Of a stretch of 64,000 nucleotides of DNA, positions 44,601-57,500 are shown one piece after another. The notes beneath the pieces were generated by a model. That model was given only the letters and a program-made list of their open reading frames with translations, made no database searches and was not told where the DNA came from. This stretch comes from Elgaria multicarinata webbii (taxonomy: Eukaryota > Chordata > Lepidosauria > Squamata > Anguidae): NCBI RefSeq assembly GCF_023053635.1, contig NC_086183.1, positions 34,019,501 to 34,083,500 of the forward strand. The letters run 5' to 3'. Position 1 is the first letter of the stretch; each line of letters opens with the position of its first letter. Made by a program: the position numbers and the translations under genes.

Positions 44601-47600
44601 GTGATTTGTCTTAAAAGGGGACATGGAAGTTTTTGGGGTGTGTGGGGGGGTGTCCCTGAGAGAGATTAAGGACTGAAAGTGTGGGGTGCAGGAGACAGCA
44701 AGAACTCCAGACCTGAGGGGACCCTAATATTTACTTTAGGATTTTCAAGATTGCTTGGGGGCAACTCTGAAGGACTACAAGCAGCAACAGTGATTTTTTT
44801 AAAATCACTGATTAAATCACTGATTAAAAACCCATGATTTAAAAAACAAATCTCAAAAAAATGGATTTTTTAAATTTAAATTTGATGCTTCTGATATGTT
44901 TTTTGAGGAAAAATCTATCTAAAGATAGTTTTCTATTTAAGATACATTATAGTCCAAAGGTTATTCATCATGAAATAAGGATTAGTTTTTAACTACGTAG
45001 CATGAGGCATTTTTAATTTTTTGGTAAATGAATTCCATGAATCCATTCACAATGTCATGCTCTTCCAGAGGTTTCTGTAAGATTATTTTTCTCCTTCCAA
45101 TAAAGTACAGCAGAAAAGTGGTCCAAATATGAATGATTAACCTATTAAACTGGAGAGAGTTTACCTCACAATAATTTCATAATTATCTATCTATGATGAG
45201 TTTCTAATAGTATCACCAAATATGATACTATTAGAAACTATTAGATACTATTTTTATATATAACTGTAAAACTAATCTGAAAAGTTGCTATTCTAAAAAT
45301 GAAACCTTCATCTGGTTGTAAATATTAAGCTTATACCAGCAAGAATGAGTCTTTGGTAACTCTGAGTTGTGTAAAATTTAGCAAGGAAGAGTGCACTTTT
45401 TTGGGGGGGGGTCACCTCAAAGTCTTTCTTAGTGATTTAAATCATGATTTAAATCAAATCCACCCTACAAGCCGCTTAATAAATATTTTTTCCTTTCTTT
45501 TTTTACCTCAGGCCATATTCCCTAAACCCTCACCCAGGTCCACCTTGCCTTCCTCTGGCTCCCAGCAATTGTGAGACTGAAGCCAGCTGTTATTAATTGC
45601 ATTCTGATTTATTTACAAACTGCTCTGAGAGGAGTTGTTCCTTCTGAGGGGTTTTTTTCCGCTCTTCTCAGCACTGGGGTTTCTTATTCATGGCAAACGC
45701 CTCTTATTTAGGGTGCCCATATGAAAAGGAGGGCAGGGCTCCTGCATCTTTAACAGTTGCATAGAAAAGGGAGTTTCAGCAGGTGTCCTTTGTATATATG
45801 GAGAACCTGGTGAAATTCCCTCTTCATCACCACAGTTAAATCTGCAGGAGCTATACTAGAGTGACCAGATTTAAAAGTGGTTAGGGCTCCTGCAGCTTTA
45901 ACTGGTGTGATGAAGAGGAAATCTCACCAGGTTCTCCATATATACAAATGACACCTGCTGAAACTCCCTTTTTAATACAACTGTTAAAGATACAGGAGCC
46001 CAGTCCTCCTTTTCATAGGGTCACCCTACTCTTATTTCAGGGCTTAAGGAACTCTCTTGTTCCAAAGCAGCTCTTTTGCCAGTGAGAAGTAGCGGCTCCA
46101 TTTGGAGGCAGCCCAAAAGCCAAGGCCTCTCCGTCCCCCCTTGGGAGAAAAGCCCAGGGAACAGGGCTGAGAGGAATCAGTGAAGACTGGACCAAGCAAT
46201 TCAGTCCCTAACAGACCTCTTACAAATGTATTCCCCAAAGGCAAAAGTGTGTTTTATTTTAAATTTGAGCAGAATATGAATGCTGCAGAGCCAGAGTGAT
46301 CATTAGTAACACACCTGGTCAGTCTGCACACCTGTCTTTTAAGGCAGCCATGAGCATGCAAGGTCATCTTTTGTTAAAATGAGGTTTCTGGCACCTACAG
46401 CTATTTTTCCCTTTGGTTAGATGGGATGGAAAGGTGGCCCAGTCTTTCTCCCATATCAAGTAGCATCTTTTCCAGGGCTTAGGACCCATGGCACTGCACT
46501 TCTATGAAATGTACAAGTACCCCCAGGTTTTGGAGAGTCCAGACTCCCCTTCTTCCCAGACGCATTTTCTTTATTAAAGTATTTACATCCCACCACATAA
46601 CACAAGGAGCTCAGGGTGGTGTACAGATAAAACCATACACATAAAATAGAATAAATATACAATCTTAAAACAAATTAAAACATTATGTTAAAACCTATAC
46701 AAAATTTTAAAACAGTAAAATCCAATTAAAACAAGACAGTGTGCCTTACCCGCCCCCCTGCCCCCAGGGCCAGGTGCATCACTGCTGCTGAAACCATGGA
46801 GTCTCCTTTCCCAGAGGAAAGGCTCCTGCTGAAACCACTAGGCTTCTTGCTTGCCAGAGCAAAGTGCCATTGATGGGTGTCCTGCCTCTTCTAGTTGGGC
46901 CACACACACACACTTTCCTTCCCCTTCACTGGCCTGGTTCAGACAACACGCTAAACCATGCTGCTTAACCCCAAAATGGTTAAGGGAATGCATTGACCTT
47001 AATGCATTCCATTAACCGTTTTGGGGTTAAGTAGCATGGTTTAGAGTGTTGTCTGAACCAGGCCACTAAGACCACACACTAGTTGGTCTTAGTGTGTTTC
47101 ACACCTGAAACACACACTAGTTGCAGTCTACAAGAAAGGGCTTCAGCAGCAAAGGGGAAAGTGTTTGCTTTTTGAGGCTCCCTCCCCTCTTTGCCCTACA
47201 TGTGTGCTTGCTCTAAAAGCTCCATCACACCAGTTTCTGTTTGTTAACCAGCTCTTGCTTCCTAACCAACTGCCTTTTGATAGAGGAAGGACTACAAAAG
47301 TAGAGCCTCCAACTGCAAGAAGTGTTTACCTGAGACCTGAATTAAGTTTCAACATTAACACTGTTCTCTCTCTAAACCAGCAAGTGATATCAGATTACAG
47401 TCACAGGAGAGCAGACAAAGAATTGGAAGCCCAGAATCCTGGGCTGGCGCCTGTGTGAAGCCAAATATTGCTACAACTGAACTTTTATTTTTAAATGCCA
47501 GCACCAAACAGCAAGGTGCTAAACCAAAGTGCACCCATGACCAACATTAATGCTTTGGCTTCTCAACAGCGCAGGTGAAAATGAACCCAGTTTGCAGACA

Positions 47601-50600
47601 GAATGCTCACCCATGCAATGCCCTGCCTCTGCTAAGGAGGCAACGAGAGGATTATGTGTTTGTGCATGAATAACCTTCCTTTGTTTAGAAAGCCTTGTAG
47701 ACAGACCCAAGACTAGAAAGGTATATGTCCTAGTGATCTTAGTGGGGCCTACTTCTGAGTAGACATACTTGGGATTGTGCTGCAGCTCTGTTTTTAAGGT
47801 GACACAAGATACAGACACATCACACGTTTACCAAAAGAACAGTTTGCTGGTTACTGCATCATTTTTGCATGAAAAAATGGGGGTTTAGACACCCTAAAAT
47901 AAGCAGGGGCAGATGGGAATTGTTTAAGGAAGCACTCTGGAAAAGGTGCTACTGAATCCTTTTTAGCCAGGAAGGACCTGGGGCATTGCAATTTTCTCCT
48001 GATCCTGCTGGAGCCCAGATTTGGGGGGGGGGGGGGGTGTTGAGGAGAGAACACAGAGAGGCCTGGTTCAGACAACACGCTAAACCACGCTGCTTAACCA
48101 CAAAATGGGTAAGGGAATTCCCTTAACCATTTTGTGGTTAAGCAGCATGGTTTAGTGTGTTGTCTGACCCAAGCCAGAGAGACACACAGCACCGCTCTAA
48201 CGTTTGATTTTCAGTGTCCTGCGTTGGTAGCAGTTTTAGTTATAGGGCTGATGGCAAGGAGAAATAATAAGCCAGGCCAATGTTCCAGCAGACAAGTTTC
48301 AGAAGTTCAGGCAAATGCAGAAGGGGGTCGAGATAACAGCCACAGGGTGAAGGCACAGGCAACCAAGTCAAGATAATTGCCCTGTCCAGAAGACACCTTA
48401 AACCTGTGGTTTAAGGTGTCTTCTGAACAGGGCCCTAGAGTCAGGCAAAGGAGAAGTGGTCAAACAGAGTTATGCAGCCCAATACATACACAATCCAGTA
48501 GCAAGGTCAAGCAGGAGCCCAAGTTCATAGCTCAGGGGTTCAAGATGGCCAAGGCAGGGTGAAGACACCAGGAGAAGTTGGGGAGAGGTCGTTTCCAGCA
48601 GCTAGCAGACACTGACTGCTGGCTTTTCCTCACAAAGGCTGCTGAGCCCCACCCAGACTCAGGTGCTGCCTCTTAGAACTCTCTGGCAAAGAGGACTTGC
48701 TTTCTCCTGAGGAGACCATCTTTGCAAGCGAGCACTGTTGCTGGGTACTTATTGTTTGGTCATGAGAACTAAATGGAATTAAATGGATTTCAAAAGTAGA
48801 GCCTCCAACTCCAGGAGGTGTCTACCTGAGTTAAGTTTCAATATTAATACTGTTCTCTCTAAACCAGCAAGTGATATCAGATTACAGTCACAAGAGAGCA
48901 GACAAAGAATTGGAAGCCCAGAATCCTGGGAAGGCTGCCTGTGTGAAGCCAAATATTGTTACCTATGAACTTTTCTTTTTAAATGCCAGCACCAAACAGC
49001 AAGGTGCTAAACCAAAGTGCACCCATGACCAACATTAATGCTTTGGCTTCTCAGCAGCACAGGTGAAAATGCACCCAGTTTGCAGACAGAATGCTCACCC
49101 ATGCAACGCCCTGCCTCTGCTAAGGAGGCAGTGAGAGGGTTATATGTTTGTGCATTAATAACCTTCTTTTGTTTAGAAAGCCTTGTAGACAGGCCCAAGA
49201 CTAGAAAGGTGTAAGTCCTACTGATCATAGTGGGGCTTACTTCTGAGTAGACATACTTGGGATTGTGCTGCAGCTCTGTTTTTAAGGTAACACAAGATAC
49301 ACCCCCATGTTTACCAAAAGAACAGTTTGCTGGTTACTGCATTATTTTTGCTTGAAAAAAATGGGGGTTTAGACACCCTAAAATAAGCAGGGGCAGATGG
49401 GAATTGTTTTAGGAAGCACTCTGGAAAAGGTGCTACTGAATCCTTTTTAGCCAGGAAGGGCCTGGGGCATTGCAATTTTCTCCTGATCCTGCTGGAGCCC
49501 AGATTTGGGGGGGGGGGGGTTTGAGGAGAGAACACAGAGAGGCCTGGTTCAGACAACACGCTAAACCATGCTGCTTAACCACAAAATGGGTAAGGGAATT
49601 CCCTTAACCATTTTGTGGTTAAGCAGCATGGTTTAGTGTGTTGTCTGACCCAAGCCAGAGAGACACACAGCACCTCTCTAACATTTGATTTTCAGTGTCC
49701 TGCGTTGGTAGCAGTTTTAGTTATAGGGCTGATGGCAAGGAGAAATAATAAGCCAGGCCAATGTTCCAGCAGACAAGTTTCAGAAGTTCCAGCAAATGCA
49801 GGAGGGGTCGAGATAACAGCCACAGGGTCAAGGCACAGGCAACCAGGTCAAGATAATGGCCCTGTCCAGAAGACACCTTAAACCTGTGGTTTAAACAGGG
49901 CCCTAGAGCCAGGCAAAGCAGAAGTGGTCAAACAGAGGCACCCCAATACATACAAAATGAACCTTAGGATTGTGCTGCAGCTCTCTTTTTAAGGTGACAC
50001 AAGATACACCCCCCATGTTTACCAAAAGAACAGTTTGCTGGCTGCTGCATCATTTTTTCTTGAAAAAAATGGGGGTTTAGACACCCTAAAATAATTGTTT
50101 TAGGAAGCACTCTGGAAAAGGTGCTACTGCATCCTTTTTACCAGGGCGGACCTGGGGCATTGCAATTTCCCCCTGATCCTGCTGGAGCACAGATTTGGGC
50201 AGAGTGGGTGGGTGAGCAGAGAACACGCAGAGGCCTGGTTCAGACAACACGCTAAACCATGCTGTTTGTGGTTAAGCAGCATGGTTTAGCGTGTTGTCTG
50301 AACCATGCCAGAGACACCCAGCAGCTCTCTCTCTAACATTTGATTTTAGGTGTCCTGCGTTGGTAGCAGTCTAATGGCCCTGTCCAGAAGACACCTTAAA
50401 CCTGTGGTTTAAGGTGTCTTCTGAACAGGGCCCTAGAGTCAGGCAAAGGAGAAGTGGTCAAACAGAGTTATGCAGCCCAATACATACACAATCCAGTAGC
50501 AAGGTCAAGCAGGAGCCCAAGTTCATAGCTCAGGGGTTCAAGATGGCCAAGGCAGGGTGAAGAAACCAGGAGAAGTTGGGGAGAGGTCGTTTCCAGCAGC

Positions 50601-53600
50601 TTATTTTAGGGTTTAGACACCCTAAAATAAGCAGGGGCAGATGGGAAATAATAAGCCAGGCCAATGTTCCAGCAGACAAGTTTCAGAAGTTCCAGCAAAT
50701 GCAGGAGGGGTCGAGGTAACAGCCACAGGGTCAAGGCACAGGCAACCAGGTCAAGATAATGGCCCTGTCCAGAAGACACCTTAAACCTGTGGTTTAAGGT
50801 GTCTTCTGAACAGGGCCCTAGAGCCAGGCAAAGCAGAAGTGGTCAAACAGAGGCAGCCCAATACATACAAAATGAACCTTAGGATTGTGCTGCAGCTCTG
50901 TTTTTAAGGTGACACAAGATACACCCCCCATGTTTACCAAAAGAACAGTTTGCTGGTTGCTGCATCATTTTTTCTTGAAAAAAATGGGGGTTTAGACACC
51001 CTAAAATAATTGTTTTAGGAAGCACTCTGGAAAAGGTGCTACTGCATCCTTTTTGCCAGGGCGGACCTGGGGCATTGCAATTTCCCCCTGATCCTGCTGG
51101 AGCACAGATTTGGGCAGAGTGGGTGGGTGAGCAGAGAACACGCAGAGGCCTGGTTCACACAACACGTTAAACCATGCTGTTTGTGGTTAAGCAGCATGGT
51201 TTAGCGTGTTGTCTGAACCATGCCAGAGACACCCAGCAGCTCTCTCTCTAACATTTGATTTTAGGTGTCCTGCGTTGGTAGCAGTCTAATGGCCCTGTCC
51301 AGAAGACACCTTAAACCTGTGGTTTAAGGTATCTTCTGAACAGGGCCCTAAAGTCAGGCAAAGGAGAAGTGGTCAAACAGAGTTATGCAGCCCAATACAT
51401 ACACAATCCAGTAGCAAGGTCAAGCAGGAGCCCAAGTTCATAGCTCAGGGGTTCAAGATGGCCAAGGCAGGGTGAAGACACCAGGAGAAGTTGGGGAGAG
51501 GTCGTTTCCAGCAGCTAGCAAACACTGACTGCTGGCTTTTCCTCACAAAGGCTGCTGAGCCCCACCCAGACTCAGGTGCTGCCTTTTAGAACTCTCTGGC
51601 AAAGAGGACTTGCTTTCTCCTGAGGAGACCATCTTTGCAAGCGAGCACTGTTGTCGGGTACTTATTGTTTGGTCATGAGAACTAAATGGAATTAAATGGA
51701 TTTCAAAAGTAGAGCCTCCAACTCCAGGAGGTGTCTACCTGAGACCTGAAGTAAGTTTTAACATTAACACTGTTCTCTCTCTAAACCAGCAAGTGATATC
51801 AGATTACAGTCACAAGAGAGCAGACAAAGAATTGGAAGCCCAGAATCCTGGGAAGGCTGCCTGTGTAAAGCCAAATATTGTTACCTATGAAAATTTTCTT
51901 TTTAAATGCCAGCACCAAACAGCAAGGTGCTAAACCAAAGTGCACCCATGACCAACATTAATACTTTGGCTTCTCAGCAGCACAGGTGAAAATGCACCCA
52001 GTTTGCAGACAGAATGCTCACCCATGCAACGCCCTGCCTCTGCTAAGGAGGCAGTGAGAGGGTTATATGTTTGTGCATTAATAACCTTCTTTTGTTTAGA
52101 AAGCCTTGTAGACAGGCCCAAGACTAGAAAGGTGTAAGTCCTACTGATCATAGTGGGGCTTACTTCTAAGTAGACATACTTGGGATTGTGCTGCAGCTCT
52201 GTTTTTAAGGTAACACAAGATACACCCCCATGTTTACCAAAAGAACAGTTTGCTGGTTGCTGCATTATTTTTGCTTGAAAAAAATGGGGGTTTAGACACC
52301 CTAAAATAAGCAGGGGCAGATGGGAATTGTTTTAGGAAGCACTCTTGAAAAGGTGCTACTGAATCCTTTTTAGCCAGGAAGGTCCTGGGGCATTGCAATT
52401 TTCTCCTGATCCTGCTGGAGCCCAGATTTTATTTGGGGTGGGGGGTTGCAGAGAGAACACGCAGAGGCCTGGTTCAGACAACACACTAAACCATGCCGCT
52501 CAACCACAAAATGGTTAACCATTCTGTGGTTAAGCGGCATGGTTTAGCGTTTTGTCTGAACCAGGCCAAAGACACACAGTATGTCTCTCTTTAACATTTG
52601 ATTTTAGCAGTCCTGTGTTGGTAGCAGTCTTAGTTATAGGGCTAATGGAAGGGACGAGTAATAACCCAGGCCAATGTTCCAGAAGACAAGTTTCAGAAGC
52701 TCTGGCAAATGCAGGAGGGATCCAGATAACAGGCACAGGGTCAAGACACAGGCAAGCAAGCCAAGATAATGGCCCTGTTCAGAAGACTTGTTAAACCATG
52801 GCTTTAACCACAGTGCTTAAACCTGTGGTTTAAGGTATCGTCTGAACAGCACCATAGAGTCAAGCAAAGCAGAAGTGGTCAAACAAAGTTAGGCAGCCCA
52901 ATACATACACAATCCAATAGCAGGGTCAAGCAGGAGTCCAAGTTCATAGCACAGGGGTTCAAGATGGGCGAAGAAACCAGGAGAAGTTGGGGAGAGGTCC
53001 TTTCCAGCAGCTCGCACATGCTGACTGCTGGGCTTTTCCTAATAAAGGCTGCTGAGCCACACCCAGACTCAGCTGCTGCCTATTAGAGCTGTTAGGGTGG
53101 GCCAAAAGACTCCCACCAAAGACCCCCTTTCTGGGGGGAAATGTACACCAAGCACTCCATGCTCATTCCTCCCTCTTCCCCTTTCCAAGAGTCATCAGAA
53201 ACGCAGTCAGCAAGTTGCCCAAGGTTGCCCTGTACTTCTCAAGAACACAAGCAAAGGCCTAATCTGCCTGGTCAGATGTGGCAACTTACGACACCCCCGC
53301 TTCTGAGGCTTGGATCCTGGGTCCAAGCTGTCTTTTACTCAGACACCCTGGCTCACTTGTGCTTGTTAGCTTTGCCTGCCCTTGCATGGGGGGCTTATCT
53401 GTTACAGTAAGTCACACGAATAAGTCATAGTTGTCAAAATATTATGTGTTGCTAGCTGTTGGAAATAGTTTTGTTTATGGAAAATGTATAACTCTGCAAT
53501 CAATAAGGGATGGGAGGAGGGAGGAGCATGAGCTCATTCCGGAGGGGCCTGGAATGTTATAAAAGATGTTGGTTGTGGATGATGGGTAGAGAATCTTGCT

Positions 53601-54502
53601 TTTGATCCGTTGAGGGTGAGGTTCCTCCTACACGTGTAGTTAATAAAAAGATAGTCACTGCATCTGGACCTGTCTGCTTTCCTGTTCCCTTCCTTCTAGT
53701 TGGGGGAGTTTTTCCCTAACAGAGCTCTCTTGCCAGAGCCCTACTCGAGGACTTTGCTTTCTCCTGAGGAGACCATCTTTGCAAGCGAGCACTGTTGCTG
53801 GGTGCTTATTGCTTGGCCATGAGAACTAAATGGAACCTCCATGTTCACAAGCAAGTACCTCTGAATACTAGCTGCTGGAGGTGGGAGCTGTTGTTTTAGA
53901 GCGTCATCACACGCATGTTTGTCCCTCCTTACTTCCTCTTTCAAAAGAGGAAGTAAATAACAAACACATGGCCCATTCCGTGGGCTGTTTTGAGCCCGCT
54001 GCTTCTCCTGCACACAGCAGGAGATAGCGGCAACTTCCATCTTTAAAAATAAGTCAGACTTACTGGGGGTTTTTTTGGTGGCATGAAGAAGGCTAGAAAG
54101 TGCGGGAGGCGTGCAGGAGGAGGCAGATGTCATCGTGAGAGGGACCCACAAAAACCCGTGAGTGCCCAGTAACGAGCAATGGCCATTTGGTGTCCTTCGG
54201 TTTAGTATGTCCCTTGTAGATGATCCCCAAACACCTCCAATGATTTCCTATGGCCATTCGGAATGAACCAATGCGTTTCAATGGCCATTTGGAGTCCTAT
54301 GGTTTAGTATGTTCCTGCAACTTTGTTTGCAAGGTTTCTTCCACACCTTCCCACATCTGATGGCAGAGGCTCATGCGTTGCTATCACTGGGCTAGTCTCC
54401 CAGGTGCCACCAGACGCTTGGTTATTCTTGCTGCAGCTGGGTGGCACTATGGTTCCTCTTATAGAACTTACACAACCCCCCCCCCTTCCTTTAAAGATTA
54501 AG

Positions 54503-54533
<31 letters not shown>

Positions 54534-57500
54534 TCTGAGTCGCACAACCACGGGGTTGAGGAGACTAAATCCTGCCACGCAATCGCTGCTACTGCATCCC
54601 TTTGGCTTCTCAGCCATGAGAGGACCAGGGTTTGAATTTACAGGGCTGAGGTAATCCAGACTCCCATTTACTCCAAGGACCAGAGCTGGAAAGTGGATTG
54701 AGGAGTTTAATTTCCAGAGGGTGAGGATGGGGTTCAGTGGTTGAAAACAACAACACCTAGAATATTTTAGCTAAAAATGTATTTCACTTTTTTAGGCACT
54801 TGATTGTGGTGAGACCAGAAATGAGGTGGGTGAGCCTGCCACAGCCCTTTGGAAGGAACCTCATCAAGAACCCCTGTGGGAAAGGTGAGGCAGCAGGGAA
54901 GGACCGAACCGACGAGGGGAGATGGTGGGGAGCATATTTCTACACCAAGAGGTAGCAGCACTCAAAAAGCAAAAGTACAAAACCATGATCTGGAAATGCT
55001 TGGTCTCTGATCCCAGATGTGCAGCAGTGGGAATGAGGAATGGTACTCTGCATATTCTCAGAGGCATTGTATTATTCCACAACACTTTCCAGAGCCAAAT
55101 TCTGCCCTGAAAAAAATCCCTTTGGTTAAAAGTTCATCCTGGGTTTGAAAGGAAAAGGGGACGAAGCCTGTATAGCTGACATCCATAAGTTGTGGCTCTC
55201 CAGGCGTTTTGGTCTACAACTCCCCACTCTGCTGGCTATTCTGTCTAGGGCGGATAGAAGTTATCGGCCAAAACATCTGGGGGGGATCTACATTATTGCT
55301 TTTAAAGAGCTTTAAAGCACTTTGAAAATGTTTTGAAACCTGTATATGCAGTGTGTCCTGGGCCCCAACAGTTGTCAAAACTGTTATAAAGCGCTTTAAA
55401 GCACTTTAAAGCAGTAGTGTAGATCTACCCCTGGAGGGCTACAAGTGGCCCACCCCTGCTGTAAAGAAAGTCTTTGCGACTGGCCTCTCTTTGAACAAAC
55501 AAAAACTAAAACGCGTGTTGCTGTGAGTATCCTATTTACTAAGCTGAAATACTTGGATTTAAGTCAACTAGCACCTTGAAGCTCAAACTGCTACCTACTC
55601 GATGGCCTGACTTTCTGTGTTGGGTCCGCAGAGCAGTACCAACACTGGGACGTCCGACATGGAGGGAGCGGGTGGTGCGTGGAAGAGAACAAGGACCACG
55701 TGGAAGGTGCAGAGGCCCAGACTTGCTTCGTCTCTTCGTATGAGTGAGTCAGTTTGGAAGATTTTCCTAGATGGCTCTTTGCCACCTCCATTTCCCTGAT
55801 GCTTGGGAAGCCATGGGAAATTCTGGCTTACAGCATCTTTTTGAATTGCAGCTGAACACCGGAGGTCTAACCGTAGTTTCTCTTCTCCGTAATGCCATTA
55901 TTGCTTGCTGTTTAAATTCTTCGTTCCATCATGTTGTTTTGACTTTGGCATCATTCCCCAGGGCGGGAAGTTTGTTGCTGTGTACAGTACCTTGAATATT
56001 ATAACTGCATAATTCTTTAGTTGGCATGAAGACACTTTCGGTCCACTGCAGCCAGCACGCTATAGCATAGTACAGTAGCTCTAACGTGTTTTTTCCCCTC
56101 CCTCCACAAGGTGGTGTGTAAAATCTCAGCTGGTAGATTTGCTGAAGGAAGGCTTGTGGGAGAAGCTCCTGGACACCTGCCAACCCGAAATTTTGATCTC
56201 CGACTGGTGAGGACTAGTGTCAATCTACATAATGGCTCTCCCACACTAGAGGCCTTCAAGAGGCAGCTGGACAACCATCTGTCAGGGATGCTTTAAGGTG
56301 GATTCCTGCATTGTGAAACAAGGATGCTGCTATGGGGAGACATGATAGCACTCTTCAAGTCCTTGAAAGGTTGTCACACAGAGGACAGCCAGGATCTCTT
56401 CTCGATCCTCCCAGAGTGCAGGACATGAAATAATGGGCTCAAGTTACAGGAAGCCAGATTCCGGCTGGTCATCAGGAAAAACTTCCTGACGGTTAGAGCA
56501 GTACAACAATGGAACCAGTTCCCTAGGGAGGTTGTGGGCTCTCCCACACTAGAGGCCTTCAAGAGGCAGCTGGACAACCACCTGTCAGGGATGCTTTAGG
56601 GTGGATTCCTGCATTGAGCAAGGGGTTGGACTCGATGGCCTTGTAGGCCCCTTCCAACTCTGCTATTCTATGATTCTATGAAATATTTGGGGCTAGGACC
56701 TTTGTGGATTTAACAGCAAGGTGGAGAAATCTCACACCAAGGTGCGTTCGCCCTTGCCTTCAAAGAGTAGCCAGTATGCTGCTGCCAGGCCCTCTACAGC
56801 TCTTAGCACCCTGCAGGTGTTCCAGGTTCAGTAGCATTAGGTGCTCCAGTGCCTTCGGGACAGTGCTAGCTGTGGAGGAAGCTGGGGTCCACCCAACTGT
56901 CCTGCAAGGTGGGCTCCTGGACCAAACGTCTAGATCAGTCGTTCCCAAAGTGGGTGGTACTGCCCTCTTGGAGGTCGGTGGGATTGCATAGGGGGGCGCT
57001 AAGAGGCAAAGGGGAGGCAGGGGGGCGCTCCAGGTGGTCTTTTCCAAGAAGCGCCTCTCCAGAAGGTCTTAAAATCCAGGGACATTTTTATGGGAGAAGG
57101 TAGTTTGGTCCCAAGCTATATAAGGGAAGAATCCACTCATGTATTAATACCGTTTAAGAAGAGTCCTTTTAACGGTGAATTGAAATGTTTCAAAAGCACC
57201 AGAATGCTAATGAAGTGACATACCCTGCTTGGTGTGCCCCGTCATGCCGGCTGCAAAATAGAAGCATTCGCTCTCTTTTCCCTCCCTCCCTCAGCAAGCC
57301 TGCGGCGGGTGCTTCGGATTTTGAATAAATATTCAATTAATTGTTACTGTTTTGAATTTTATTGTTATTATCTTCCTTCGTGGGTCGTTGAAAACCGCTA
57401 TTCTGAATAATGATTTTTATAGAGTAGGGTAGGGGGCACTGGACATGAGTTTGTGGAACCAAGGGGGCGGTGACCTTAAAAAGTTTGGGAACCACTGGTC

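Noticed and set aside
47519-52265. Recurring minus-strand frames of 73-111 codons in the 47-52 kb region
   Set aside because: They are carried by satellite units, differ in length between copies, and have no family match.
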